Shown here: positions 9,298 to 17,547 of the stretch, piece after piece
How positions within the stretch are numbered: the first letter of the stretch is position 1
How the letters are laid out: every line of letters begins with the position of its first letter
From: Marinomonas alcarazii
GTDB taxonomy: Bacteria > Pseudomonadota > Gammaproteobacteria > Pseudomonadales > Marinomonadaceae
Direction: 5' to 3'
Assembly (NCBI RefSeq): GCF_003208215.1
Contig: NZ_QKLW01000004.1
Location: forward strand, 186,001 to 250,000
Length of the DNA: 64,000 nucleotides
Notes under the pieces: generated by a model
The model's database searches: none
Seen by the model: only the letters and a program-made list of their open reading frames with translations
Told to the model about the DNA's origin: nothing
Program-made: the position numbers and the translations under genes

Positions 9298-10893
9298 TTG
9301 CTCTTTTTTCACACGATCAAAAGGCTCACGCCAGCATTAATAGGTGTTGGTGTTTTCTTGTTAGTAGGAGCTGCCAGTCTGGCAGCTCTTTTGCGTTACA
9401 GTGATCTTCCGTCTTGGGTCGGTTACCTGCAACAGCCTTACCTTTGGCGAGTGGTTCGCTTTTCTTTATGGCAGGCACTGCTCAGTAGTGGTATCAGTTT
9501 GCTTATCGCTATACCTGTAGCCTCTTGCCTTATCCATCGTTCATTTTATGGGCGCTCAGCGTTACTGCAGTTATTCTCAATTTCTATGGTTGTGCCAACC
9601 ATTGTGGCTATTTTAGGTTTGGTCGTGGTGTATGGTCGCACGGGCTGGCTGAGTCACATATTGGGTGTGCAAATTCCCTTGTATGGATTGGTTGGAATTT
9701 TATTGGCCCACGTGTTTTTTAATATGCCATTGGCGGTGCGTCTTTTATTGCAAGGATATGATTTGATTCCCGCAGGGCAATGGCGTCAAGCCTCGCAATT
9801 GGGGTTTTCCCGCTGGGCGGCTTTTCGGTGGATTGAATGGCATTATATAAAAAAAGCGCTGCCTGGGGCGTTTGTGTTGATTTTCATGTTGTGTTTTTCA
9901 AGCTTTGCCGTTGTGTTGAGTTTGGGTGGAGGTCCGAAATCCAGTACGTTAGAGGTGGCTATATATCAAGCGTTACGGTTTGATTTTGACCTGAATAAGG
10001 CCAGTTTTTTGGCATTATTGCAGGTGTTTATATGCACCTTGTTTGCGGTTGTTGTGTATAGACTTGCGCCTGTGAACCGCCAAGATGCCAGTCTATTGGC
10101 GGTTAGGGGTTATGCACTGAAGGATTCTTGGTTAGCGAAAGTGGCAGATGGTGTTGCTTTGCTTTGTGCTCTTTCATTGGTGATTCCACCTTTTTTAGCT
10201 ATTTTTGATCCAGTTTTCTCGCCTGTATTTTTAAGTACATTGCAGTCGGCTGCCTTGTGGGATGCCGTACTTGTTTCAATGAAGATTGCGTTGCCCGCCG
10301 CTTTACTGAGTCTGTTGCTTGGGGTGTGCTTTGGTGTGCTGGCGCGTTTTTGTATGGATCGTCCGTATTTGGCGTTTCTACCGAATAAAATTGAGCATTT
10401 GGGCAATATGATTTTAATGGTGCCCGGATTGGTTATTGCTACAGGGTTGTTTTTAACTTTACGCGATTTAGGGCTGGGGCTGCAATCGAGCTACTGGATT
10501 GTGGTTTGGGTTAATGCTGTGATGGCGTTACCTTTCGTTCTGCGGGCACTGATGCCTGTGTTGTACCAGCAAGAGCGCCGCTTTAGAAATGTTTACTTGA
10601 GCCTAGGGATTTATTCATGGGCTAGGTGGCGTTTAGAGTGGCCGCTGGTGCGAAAAAGTGTTGCGCAGGCATTTGGTTACGCTTTGCTGCTTTCTTTGGG
10701 GGATATGGGTGTTATTGCTCTATTTGGCAGCCAAGGCCTAGTCTCCTTGCCGTTATATCTGTTTCAGTTGATTGGGTCCTATCAGCTTGAAAAAGGAGCG
10801 TGTGTGGCCGTCGTGCTGATCTCTCTGTGTTTGGTTTTGTTTTATTGTTCATCTCGCTTTATTGGTGGAGTCACTGCACGTGTTAAAAATTAA
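9298..10893 (+). CDS. thiP: Thiamine ABC transporter permease
   Basis: ThiP is a fused double permease of the thiamine importer: two binding-protein-dependent transport domains in one chain, each with about six membrane helices and an EAA-type loop (SQLGFSRWAAFRWIEW in the first half, LSLGIYSWARWRLEWPLV in the second). I prefer the TTG at 9298, preceded by AGGA at 9288-9291 and giving 531 residues, close to E. coli's 536. The ATG at 9262 would overlap thiB by 25 bases and add 12 non-hydrophobic residues. It overlaps thiQ by 14 bases. Confidence 0.9.
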   Translation: MLFFHTIKRLTPALIGVGVFLLVGAASLAALLRYSDLPSWVGYLQQPYLWRVVRFSLWQALLSSGISLLIAIPVASCLIHRSFYGRSALLQLFSISMVVPTIVAILGLVVVYGRTGWLSHILGVQIPLYGLVGILLAHVFFNMPLAVRLLLQGYDLIPAGQWRQASQLGFSRWAAFRWIEWHYIKKALPGAFVLIFMLCFSSFAVVLSLGGGPKSSTLEVAIYQALRFDFDLNKASFLALLQVFICTLFAVVVYRLAPVNRQDASLLAVRGYALKDSWLAKVADGVALLCALSLVIPPFLAIFDPVFSPVFLSTLQSAALWDAVLVSMKIALPAALLSLLLGVCFGVLARFCMDRPYLAFLPNKIEHLGNMILMVPGLVIATGLFLTLRDLGLGLQSSYWIVVWVNAVMALPFVLRALMPVLYQQERRFRNVYLSLGIYSWARWRLEWPLVRKSVAQAFGYALLLSLGDMGVIALFGSQGLVSLPLYLFQLIGSYQLEKGACVAVVLISLCLVLFYCSSRFIGGVTARVKN

Positions 10894-11587
10894 CCTTCAA
10901 TATGATTGGGAGACCTTTCATGCCGATTATTGCGTAGATATCCCCCCTGGCGTTACCACACTCCTTGGGGGGAGCGGTGAAGGGAAGAGTACGCTGCTGC
11001 ATTTATTAGGCGGTTTTCTGGATGGGCGTGGTGAGATTTATTTTAATGATGCTTCGCTTTTGTCTTTACCTGCTTATGAAAGGCCTATTTCGACTTTGTT
11101 TCAGAGCGATAACTTATTTCCGCAATTAACTGTTTGGCAAAATGTGGCTGTAGGTTTGTCTCCTTCCTTGTCTTTGAATAAAGAGCAGAACCAAAAAGTC
11201 CAATGGGCGCTTGATAAAACACAGTTGCTTGATAAAGCCGAACGATTTCCACAGGCTTTGTCTGGCGGGCAAGCTCAAAGAGTGGCCATAGCTCGTGCCT
11301 TGGTGCGAAAAAAGCCGATCTTATTATTGGATGAGCCTTTTAGTGCGCTGGACCCATCATTGCGTGAAGAAATGCTGTACCTGGTTAATGATGTCACTCA
11401 AGAGTTGGGTTTAACTACTTTGTTGGTGTCGCATTTACCAAGTGAAGCAACTCTAGTTGGAGGTCGTGTTATTTTGATCGAGCAGGGACGAATTACTGCT
11501 CATGAAGATGTGTCTGTGCTATCTGAAACTGGGTTTCACCCACATTTCTCTCGTTACTTTGGTGTTTCTAATTCTGGTGAAAGGTAG
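10880..11587 (+). CDS. thiQ: Thiamine ABC transporter ATPase
   Basis: This ATPase energises thiamine uptake by ThiP. The Walker A loop is present as GGSGEGKST, the signature as LSGGQAQR, Walker B as ILLLDEPFSALDP, and the switch histidine as LVSHLPSE. I chose GTG at 10880, with GGTGGAG 9 bases upstream, giving 235 residues (E. coli 232). A TTG at 10862 would add six residues. Overlap with the end of thiP indicates translational coupling. No clear terminator follows in the 82 bases before the next gene. Confidence 0.92.
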   Translation: MLKINLQYDWETFHADYCVDIPPGVTTLLGGSGEGKSTLLHLLGGFLDGRGEIYFNDASLLSLPAYERPISTLFQSDNLFPQLTVWQNVAVGLSPSLSLNKEQNQKVQWALDKTQLLDKAERFPQALSGGQAQRVAIARALVRKKPILLLDEPFSALDPSLREEMLYLVNDVTQELGLTTLLVSHLPSEATLVGGRVILIEQGRITAHEDVSVLSETGFHPHFSRYFGVSNSGER

Positions 11588-11669
11588 CGTCTTAACTTTT
11601 AATCGCTCGACAAGTGAATTTTGTTGGGTTAAATATTGCGTTTGCTTTTCTTAAATTAAGAGTAACTGA

Positions 11670-12536
11670 GTGCTAGATAATCATGAGTTGTTGAAAAAAG
11701 GGATTATTATGACAATCGCGTATGCGTTTGTTATGTCTCTTACCGCCTTAGCGGCGAAGCAGGCGCAAACCTTGATTGCAGTATCAACGCTGGTTTTTTG
11801 GCAAAGTTTGTTTTGCACCTTAATTTTATTGCCGCAAATGAGAGGCCGTTGGCAAAGGCGGCCATTTTCAGTTTGGAGAATCCATTTCTTACGTAGCTTT
11901 GGCGGCTTCCTTGGTTTTCTTTGTTATTACTGGTCCTTGAATCATATCCCTTTGGTTGAGGCGTCTTTGCTTAGAACGTGTGCGCCTTTATGTGTGCCTT
12001 TTGTCGTTTTAATGCTTCATAAGATCAAGGTTCCAAAAGAACGTTGGGTCCCACTTGTGATTGGCTTTATTGGGGTGGCGTTTATTATTCAACCAACGCC
12101 AGATCATTTAAACCCTTGGCATATTGTTGGCTTTATTTCCGCTATTGGTTTGGCGCTGTCGATGGTGACAACGCGTATGTTGTCTCAGCAAGTGTCAGGC
12201 CAAGAGACGTTGTTTGTGTATTTCCTAGTTTCGACAATCTTGTCTCTTCCCTTGGTGTTTATCCAAGGGGACTCTGTTGTGCTACCCGCTGAGGTGTGGC
12301 CACTGGTTGCTGTTGTTACGATTACCTTGTATGTCGGAATGTACCTTTATAATTTGGCTTATACTTATGCGCCAGCCAGTATCGTGTCGCCTGTTAGTTA
12401 TGTCGGAGTTGTTTTTAGTGGCTTTTGGGGATGGGCTGTATGGGGGCATGTGCCTGATGTTTACGCCATTCTGGGAATGCTGTTTATCTTTTCAAGCATT
12501 TTGATTAGTACCCGAATGGCGCGTAGTAAAGGTTAG
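11670..12536 (+). CDS. EamA/DMT-family transporter
   Basis: This 288-residue membrane protein has about ten hydrophobic segments arranged as two EamA repeats, the pattern of the drug/metabolite transporter superfamily. The first repeat begins KGIIMTIAYAFVMSLTALAA and the second follows WHIVGFISAIGLALSMVTTR. Substrate is unknown; relatives export amino acids, nucleobases or other small metabolites. The GTG at 11670 is preceded by TAAGAG and keeps the family's short cytoplasmic start; an ATG at 11709 would remove it. It converges on the next DMT gene, overlapping it by 4 bases at the stops. Confidence 0.8.
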   Translation: MLDNHELLKKGIIMTIAYAFVMSLTALAAKQAQTLIAVSTLVFWQSLFCTLILLPQMRGRWQRRPFSVWRIHFLRSFGGFLGFLCYYWSLNHIPLVEASLLRTCAPLCVPFVVLMLHKIKVPKERWVPLVIGFIGVAFIIQPTPDHLNPWHIVGFISAIGLALSMVTTRMLSQQVSGQETLFVYFLVSTILSLPLVFIQGDSVVLPAEVWPLVAVVTITLYVGMYLYNLAYTYAPASIVSPVSYVGVVFSGFWGWAVWGHVPDVYAILGMLFIFSSILISTRMARSKG

Positions 12537-13426
12537 TTTGTTTGTTGTCGTTTTTTATTGAGTATGGTCGCGACAAAAATGCCCGAGAAGATAAGCATGA
12601 TACCTATATAGTGAAAGTGGAATAACCTTTCGCCTAGGAAAATGACAGAGAGACCAATACTAAAGACTGGTAATAAGTGAATGAAGTGTCCAGCAGTGGC
12701 AGCCCCAAGTTTTTGAACACCAGTATTCCAGCATAAAAAAGCCCCAATTGATGCGAACACCCCCATATAAGCGATGGCTCCCCAGTTACTTGCTGTAAAG
12801 TCGGCAAGGTTTGAGTGTCCAAATAGGAAGAATAGAGGGGCTTGAATTAAGGTTCCTATGAGTGCTGTGCAGGCAAAGAAGCCAATTAAAGACATTTCTT
12901 TCGGGCGTTTTACAATCATTACCGAATAAATGGCCCAGCTGACAGCGGCGGTAATGATCCATAAGTCGCCTTGTGAAAAGCTGAGATGCAAAAAAGTATC
13001 TAAACTACCGCGACTAACAATGGTGATGGCCCCCAAGGTGGAAATAAGTATGCCGGTGTTTTGCAGCCAAGATGTTTTGTTTCCCAAAATTAGTCGGGCG
13101 GTAATAAGTATCATAACTGGCATGATTGAATTTAATAATACGGCATTGGTTACCGTTGTAGAGCTTAGCCCTATGTATAGGAAAAGGTTGTAATTGCATA
13201 TGCCCAGCCAACCAAAAAGAACCAGTAGTGGCCAGTTTTTGACGATAATATGTTTTTCATTCCAAAGCTTTTTATAAGCAAAGGGCAGAATAATTAAGCA
13301 GGCAAGGCTCCAGCGTAAGAAGGAAATTGAGAAAGGGTCAATGCCACTGGAAACCGTAAGACGACCAAGAATGTAGTTGCCAGACCAGAAAAGAATGGGG
13401 AGCAATAAGTAAATAAATGGAGGCAT
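12533..13426 (-). CDS. EamA/DMT-family transporter
   Basis: This 297-residue protein starts MPPFIYLLLPILFWSGNYIL, a typical first helix of EamA transporters (the 'FWSGN' pattern is common in the family). Ten helices in two repeats are visible, with a second-repeat start at LSFSQGDLWIITAAVSWAIY. The C-terminus ends with a positively charged tail (NKKRQQTN). It shares orientation with the next gene upstream on the minus strand, 18 bases away, so the pair is probably one transcript. Substrate is not predictable. Confidence 0.8.
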   Translation of the reverse strand: MPPFIYLLLPILFWSGNYILGRLTVSSGIDPFSISFLRWSLACLIILPFAYKKLWNEKHIIVKNWPLLVLFGWLGICNYNLFLYIGLSSTTVTNAVLLNSIMPVMILITARLILGNKTSWLQNTGILISTLGAITIVSRGSLDTFLHLSFSQGDLWIITAAVSWAIYSVMIVKRPKEMSLIGFFACTALIGTLIQAPLFFLFGHSNLADFTASNWGAIAYMGVFASIGAFLCWNTGVQKLGAATAGHFIHLLPVFSIGLSVIFLGERLFHFHYIGIMLIFSGIFVATILNKKRQQTN

Positions 13427-13444
13427 AACATATCCTTTGCTTTG

Positions 13445-14341
13445 TTAGTTTGTTTTTCTTTTTGCCCAATTTTGTATGAATAGGCCGGTTAGTATGAAGG
13501 CTAATCCAATGAGCGTTGAGCGTAAAATTGGCTCGCCGGCAAATTGTGACAGCCAAACAATAGATAAAAGTGGCGACAGGAAGATTAAATTGGCTACTTG
13601 GCTAGCGTTGGATGTCAGCTTTAAAGCCTTGTTCCATAATACAAAACTCAGTCCCATTTCAAATAAGCCAATGTAAATGGCTCCCCACAGGCCGTTATTA
13701 TCCCAATGGTTTAGCTCCCCTGTTAGCGCCGCATAGATGAAGACTATTGGCAGTGCGAAAACAAAATTAAGAGTTAGACCCACCAAGCTGGGGCGTTTGT
13801 CTTTGGTGTTTAAAAGCCAATACAGCGCCCAAATAATCGTGCTTAGAAGGGCGAAAGCAACGCCAGAAACGTTAGAAAACTCTAAAGAGCCTATTTGCCC
13901 ACGTGTTGCGATGTAGAGTACGCCAAAATAGCATGCGGCAGCTGCCATATAATCGGCGGTTTTTAGTCGCTGTTTTAGAATGGGAACAGCCATAAAGCTA
14001 AGCGTTATAGCCCATGTGTAATTGATTACCTGAGCTTCTTGAGCCGGAAGAGTGTTGTAAGCTTGGAGCAATATTAAGTAATAGAGAAAAGGGTTAATCG
14101 CACCAAAAAAGAGAGACGATTTCCACGATTGCTTGGTATAGGAAACGAGAGAGCCAAACTCTCCTTTAATGACGAGAAGCGCAATGAGAAAAGCGAGCGA
14201 CACGACATTAGCAACCAGTAATAACTGGGTAGGTGAAAAGTGTCTTAGGGATATGGAAAATGCGGTCGCAACAGTCGACCAAAGCAGTACGGCGCCTAGC
14301 CCAAAAAACATGGCTTGAGCATTGTGAGAAAGTTTACTCAT
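13445..14341 (-). CDS. EamA/DMT-family transporter
   Basis: This 298-residue, ten-helix protein has two EamA repeats. The first repeat starts MFFGLGAVLLWSTVATAF and the second NVSGVAFALLSTIIWALYWL. It resembles YtfF/aromatic amino acid exporter-type DMT proteins in layout, but I cannot assign a substrate. It is the first gene of a leftward pair with the DMT gene at 12533-13426. The two are paralogues by fold but differ clearly in sequence, so the cluster is not a recent tandem duplication. Confidence 0.8.
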   Translation of the reverse strand: MSKLSHNAQAMFFGLGAVLLWSTVATAFSISLRHFSPTQLLLVANVVSLAFLIALLVIKGEFGSLVSYTKQSWKSSLFFGAINPFLYYLILLQAYNTLPAQEAQVINYTWAITLSFMAVPILKQRLKTADYMAAAACYFGVLYIATRGQIGSLEFSNVSGVAFALLSTIIWALYWLLNTKDKRPSLVGLTLNFVFALPIVFIYAALTGELNHWDNNGLWGAIYIGLFEMGLSFVLWNKALKLTSNASQVANLIFLSPLLSIVWLSQFAGEPILRSTLIGLAFILTGLFIQNWAKRKTN

Positions 14342-14399
14342 GGCTTATACGTTCCGAAAACAATGGTCTGGATTTTATTCGATATCGAAGTGATAACGC

Positions 14400-15134
14400 T
14401 TAAAATGAAAAGATAAAGCCTACTGAACCCGCAGTTACGGTATTGTCTTCTACGATAGGGCTTTTCAAAATATCATCATCAAATTTGGTTTGGCTAATGC
14501 CTAGTATTAGATTGGCATTGGGGGTAAGAGGGTAAATAGCTCTTACGCCATATTTTATTTGGGAAATAGCGCCTGAGTCATAAGCGGCAATAGCGTTTCC
14601 AGTTCGAATAGATTCACTTTCAGAAATGCCGAATAAGTGGTTACTCATTTTACTGTCCATATGGCGATAGGAAAGCGATGGGATGATTCTCCATGAGCCA
14701 ATTGGAATGGGATAACCAACCCCTACCTGAGCGTAATAACCGTCGTGTTTACCGCTTATGTCTTGTGCCACTTTGGTTGACAATATTCCAAATTGATAGC
14801 TGGCAAAAGCCATGATGCTTGGGTCTCTTTCATCAAGTTGCTGGATGTCAGCATTGCTTGAGTCACTAGGATCAAAGCTTAAGCCTTCGTAGGATATCCC
14901 TACGGAAACGTTCTGCGCAGATTGCCTTGGTAAAAATCGGTACCCTACCTCCGGCAGTTGAAGGTAAAAATGATCACCTTGGTAGCCGATATTTGGTAGG
15001 GAGGTTGATCGGTTACTGGTTTCCTTATAAACGGATTCAGATGTCGCACCAACCACGCCCACGCTACTGCTGGCTTCAACAATAGGTGAGATTGATATAA
15101 GTAACCCCAAAAATGCTTTTTTTATCATGTCCAT
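14400..15134 (-). CDS. MipA/OmpV-like outer membrane protein
   Basis: This 244-residue protein has a signal peptide (MIKKAFLGLLISISPIVEA) and then alternating hydrophobic beta strands that end with phenylalanine (GSVGFIFSF), the usual C-terminal signature for outer membrane insertion. The order of strands, with LPNIGYQGDHFYLQLPEVGY early and YYAQVGVGYPIPIGSW, YGVRAIYPLT later, fits the MltA-interacting protein (MipA/OmpV) family, which scaffolds murein enzymes or acts as a channel. Function here is uncertain. Translation could start at residue 3 instead. It diverges from the rpsF operon and has a recognisable promoter. Confidence 0.65.
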   Translation of the reverse strand: MDMIKKAFLGLLISISPIVEASSSVGVVGATSESVYKETSNRSTSLPNIGYQGDHFYLQLPEVGYRFLPRQSAQNVSVGISYEGLSFDPSDSSNADIQQLDERDPSIMAFASYQFGILSTKVAQDISGKHDGYYAQVGVGYPIPIGSWRIIPSLSYRHMDSKMSNHLFGISESESIRTGNAIAAYDSGAISQIKYGVRAIYPLTPNANLILGISQTKFDDDILKSPIVEDNTVTAGSVGFIFSF

Positions 15135-15167
15135 ATTCTTTAGGTAGCCTGATCATAGAGTGCAATG

Positions 15168-15196
15168 ATTCTATTGTTTTTGCTCATGTCTGTAAA
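15168..15196 (-). promoter_or_regulatory. Candidate promoter of the MipA-like gene
   Basis: Read on the minus strand, TTTACA (15196-15191) and TAGAAT (15173-15168) are 17 bases apart. Transcription would start near 15161, about 27 bases before the ATG at 15134. Both hexamers match sigma-70 consensus at four to five of six positions. Confidence 0.45.
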
Positions 15197-15286
15197 ATAA
15201 CCTGTATAAAATGAAGCCGCTTAACTGAATTGTCGATCTTAAAGAAAGGAAAGAGGTAGGTGTCCGCATTACTTTGGCTGAATTCG

Positions 15287-15316
15287 TTTACTTATTGTTC
15301 ATTGGTGCTATATAAT
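15287..15316 (+). promoter_or_regulatory. Promoter of the rpsF ribosomal protein operon
   Basis: A perfect TATAAT lies at 15311-15316, with TTTACT at 15287-15292 (18-base spacer) or TTACTT at 15288-15293 (17 bases). It is followed by a GC-rich discriminator (GCGCGTCCC), the type associated with stringent control of ribosomal promoters. The leader to rpsF is about 80 bases. Confidence 0.6.
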
Positions 15317-15343
15317 GCGCGTCCCTGTAAATCAATACTCCTT

Positions 15344-15378
15344 GTCTCACAGCTTTTTAACAGGGGGAGCGTGGAGAC
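15344..15378 (+). promoter_or_regulatory. Leader hairpin upstream of rpsF
   Basis: GTCTCACAGCT at 15344-15354 can pair with AGCGTGGAGAC at 15368-15378 with small bulges, giving an imperfect stem in the rpsF leader. Many bacteria autoregulate rpsF-rpsR through an S6:S18-binding leader hairpin; this stem is a candidate, but I could not confirm the conserved bulge motif. Confidence 0.35.
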
Positions 15379-15402
15379 TAAGAACCCATAAGGAGAGCTT
15401 AA

Positions 15403-15804
15403 ATGCGTCATTATGAAATCGTCTTTCTGGTTCACCCAGATCAAAGCGAACAAGTACCAGCAATGGTTGAGCGTTACACTAACCTAATCACTGAAGATGG
15501 TGGTCAAGTTCACCGTCTAGAAGATTGGGGCCGTCGTCAACTAGCTTACCCAATTAACAAAATTCACAAAGCACACTATGTTCTTATGAACATTGAGTGT
15601 TCTGACAGTGTTTTGTCTGAATTAAACGACACTTTCCGCTACAACGATGCCATCATCCGTAACTTGGTGATTCGTCGTAAAGATGCGGTAACTGACGTAT
15701 CTCCTATTAAGGCTTCTGAAGGTCGTGAAGACCGTCGTTCTGCTCCTCAGCGTGAAGAGCGTAACAACGATACTGAAGAAGTATCTGAAGAATCTGAAGA
15801 TTAA
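15403..15804 (+). CDS. rpsF: 30S ribosomal protein S6
   Basis: The 133-residue protein begins [19 protein letters not shown], the standard S6 start, and contains [14 protein letters not shown] and [10 protein letters not shown]6 binds S18 on the platform of the 30S subunit. The C-terminal tail is long and acidic (ending EEVSEESED), as in gammaproteobacteria, where RimK can add glutamates. AGGAGA at 15391-15396 is the ribosome site. It heads the rpsF-rpsR-DUF2232-rplI operon. Confidence 0.97.
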   Translation: MRHYEIVFLVHPDQSEQVPAMVERYTNLITEDGGQVHRLEDWGRRQLAYPINKIHKAHYVLMNIECSDSVLSELNDTFRYNDAIIRNLVIRRKDAVTDVSPIKASEGREDRRSAPQREERNNDTEEVSEESED

Positions 15805-15827
15805 TTTATTTTTATTAGGAGACACTC

Positions 15828-16058
15828 ATGGCTCGTTTTTTCCGTCGTCGTAAGTTCTGCCGTTTTACAGCAGAAGGCGTTAAAGAGATCGATTACAAAG
15901 ATCTAGACACACTGAAAGGTTATATCACTGAAACTGGTAAAATCGTACCTAGCCGTATTACTGGCACTAAGGCTCGTTACCAGCGTCAGCTAGCGACTGC
16001 TATCAAACGCGCTCGCTACATTGCTTTACTTCCTTACACTGATAGCCATTTTAATTAA
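15828..16058 (+). CDS. rpsR: 30S ribosomal protein S18
   Basis: The protein has 76 residues, the normal S18 length. It starts [17 protein letters not shown] and has the C-terminal [20 protein letters not shown] typical of S18. It forms a heterodimer with S6 in the 30S platform. It lies 23 bases after rpsF with TTAGGAG just upstream of the ATG. Confidence 0.97.
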   Translation: MARFFRRRKFCRFTAEGVKEIDYKDLDTLKGYITETGKIVPSRITGTKARYQRQLATAIKRARYIALLPYTDSHFN

Positions 16059-16079
16059 TAGGCTTAAGAAGCGCTTTAT

Positions 16080-16940
16080 ATGAGTGGTTTAGCTAAATGG
16101 GTAATGAAAAAGCGCCTGAATGCCATTATTGGTGTGATGGTGTTTGGTCTGATACCTGTGATGTTTTGGCTGGCCGCTGCAATCTTAGGGTTGGTAGTGC
16201 TTCGCAAAGGTGTAAAAGAAGGAATACCTGTATTAGCTTGGGGTTGTTTACCAGCACTTGTGCTTTGGATACTCCAAGGAGACGCCACGGCTCTCATGGT
16301 GTTAATTGATGTGATGTTGTTAAGCTATTTACTTAGAGTGACAATGTCATGGAGTTGGGTATTGTTAGCCGGCAGTTTTCTGGCGGTTATTAGTACGCTA
16401 CTTCAGCCACTTTTAATGACCGATGTTTTGAATATGGCGGTAACGCTGGTTCAGAAAGTTCTGTCAAATGAAGGTGTTGAAGTACCTGATAGAGACTTGA
16501 TTTTTAGCCAGGCGGTGATGGCAATATCCATCTTCCAAGTGGTCATTGCGATTCTTTCTTTGTTTTTGGCAAGAAAGTGGCAAGCAGGACTCTATAATCC
16601 AGGCGGATTACGCGCTGAGTTCCATCAATTAAGGTTGCCGATAGCGTTCAGTTTGGTGTTGGGTGGAATGATTCTGATAGGCGAAAGCTTAGGAGGTTCA
16701 TTCAGTATTTTATCCCAAGCTGCTGTACCTGCATTAGTATTGCCGGGGCTCGCTCTAGTACATGGTGTTTTAGCAAAGAAAGAAATTGGGATTGTTGGAC
16801 TGATCGCATTTTACCTTGTGGGATTTTTTGTTCTGAATGTGTATTTTGCAAATATTCTCGTTGCACTTTGTGTGATTGATAGTTTTGTGGATATTCGTTC
16901 TAGAATCCAAGGTAAGGCGTCCAACTCAAGTGATAGCTAA
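16080..16940 (+). CDS. Conserved membrane protein, DUF2232-like, in ribosomal operon
   Basis: This 286-residue integral membrane protein has about eight hydrophobic segments, beginning VIFGLIPVMFWLAAAILGL-type sequence after a basic start (MSGLAKWVMKKRLNAI). The position between rpsR and rplI is the same as that of DUF2232-family proteins in pseudomonads and relatives; I assign it by context and topology rather than a decisive motif. Function is unknown. Codon use is less ribosomal-like than that of the flanking genes, so expression is presumably lower. The spacing of 21 bases after rpsR and 22 before rplI indicates co-transcription. Confidence 0.7.
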   Translation: MSGLAKWVMKKRLNAIIGVMVFGLIPVMFWLAAAILGLVVLRKGVKEGIPVLAWGCLPALVLWILQGDATALMVLIDVMLLSYLLRVTMSWSWVLLAGSFLAVISTLLQPLLMTDVLNMAVTLVQKVLSNEGVEVPDRDLIFSQAVMAISIFQVVIAILSLFLARKWQAGLYNPGGLRAEFHQLRLPIAFSLVLGGMILIGESLGGSFSILSQAAVPALVLPGLALVHGVLAKKEIGIVGLIAFYLVGFFVLNVYFANILVALCVIDSFVDIRSRIQGKASNSSDS

Positions 16941-16962
16941 TGATTAATTAGAGGTGATCGAG

Positions 16963-17406
16963 ATGGAAGTTATTCTACTCGACAAAGTAAACAAGCTAGG
17001 CGGTATTGGTGACGTTGCAGTTGTTAAACCAGGCTATGCTCGTAACTTTTTGATTCCGAACAAAAAAGCTGTAATGGCTACTAAAGCTAACTTGGCTAGC
17101 TTTGAAGAGCGTCGTGTTGAACTTGAAGCGAAAGCAGCGGAGCGTAAAGCAGCAGCTGAAGCTCGTGCACAAACGCTAGAAGGCAAAACTTTCACTATCA
17201 CAGCAAATGCTGGTGATGAAGGTAAGCTTTTCGGTTCTATCGGTACTCGTGACATCGCTGACGCTATTTCTACGCAAGTAGCAGTAGAGAAAGCTGAAAT
17301 CCGTCTTCCAGAAGGCGCGATTCGTCACACAGGTTCTTTCGAAGTAGACATTCAACTTCACTCTGACGTGGTAGTTGCTGTTACTTTAGAAGTAATCGCT
17401 GAGTAA
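16963..17406 (+). CDS. rplI: 50S ribosomal protein L9
   Basis: L9 begins [18 protein letters not shown] and has the [21 protein letters not shown]-binding motif, a long connecting helix rich in Ala/Glu/Lys (residues about 45-75), and the C-terminal domain with [17 protein letters not shown] chose ATG at 16963, giving 147 residues, because GAGGTG lies 6 bases upstream; the GTG at 16954 falls inside that ribosome site. It is the last gene of the operon and is followed by two hairpins. Confidence 0.97.
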   Translation: MEVILLDKVNKLGGIGDVAVVKPGYARNFLIPNKKAVMATKANLASFEERRVELEAKAAERKAAAEARAQTLEGKTFTITANAGDEGKLFGSIGTRDIADAISTQVAVEKAEIRLPEGAIRHTGSFEVDIQLHSDVVVAVTLEVIAE

Positions 17407-17424
17407 TTTGCTTAGGCAAATTGC

Positions 17425-17450
17425 TTAAGAAAGGCGTTCGTCTTTCTTAA
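17425..17450 (+). other. Perfect 9-bp inverted repeat after rplI
   Basis: TTAAGAAAG at 17425-17433 and CTTTCTTAA at 17442-17450 flank an 8-base loop. There is no T-run directly after it, so it is not a terminator alone. It may protect or process the 3' end of the ribosomal transcript ahead of the true terminator. Confidence 0.5.
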
Positions 17451-17460
17451 ATAAGAGAAG

Positions 17461-17493
17461 GGGATCTTGCTAATGCAAGATGCCCTTTTTTTT
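17461..17493 (+). terminator. Rho-independent terminator of the rpsF operon
   Basis: GGGATCTTGC at 17461-17470, a TAAT loop, then GCAAGAT-g-CCC to 17485, followed by eight T residues (17486-17493). It ends the rplI transcript 54 bases before dnaB. Confidence 0.9.
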
Positions 17494-17547
17494 CGGTCGT
17501 GCTAAGCTAATCCTCCGTATTTTTCTGTTTTTGTATGAGTATTTTAC

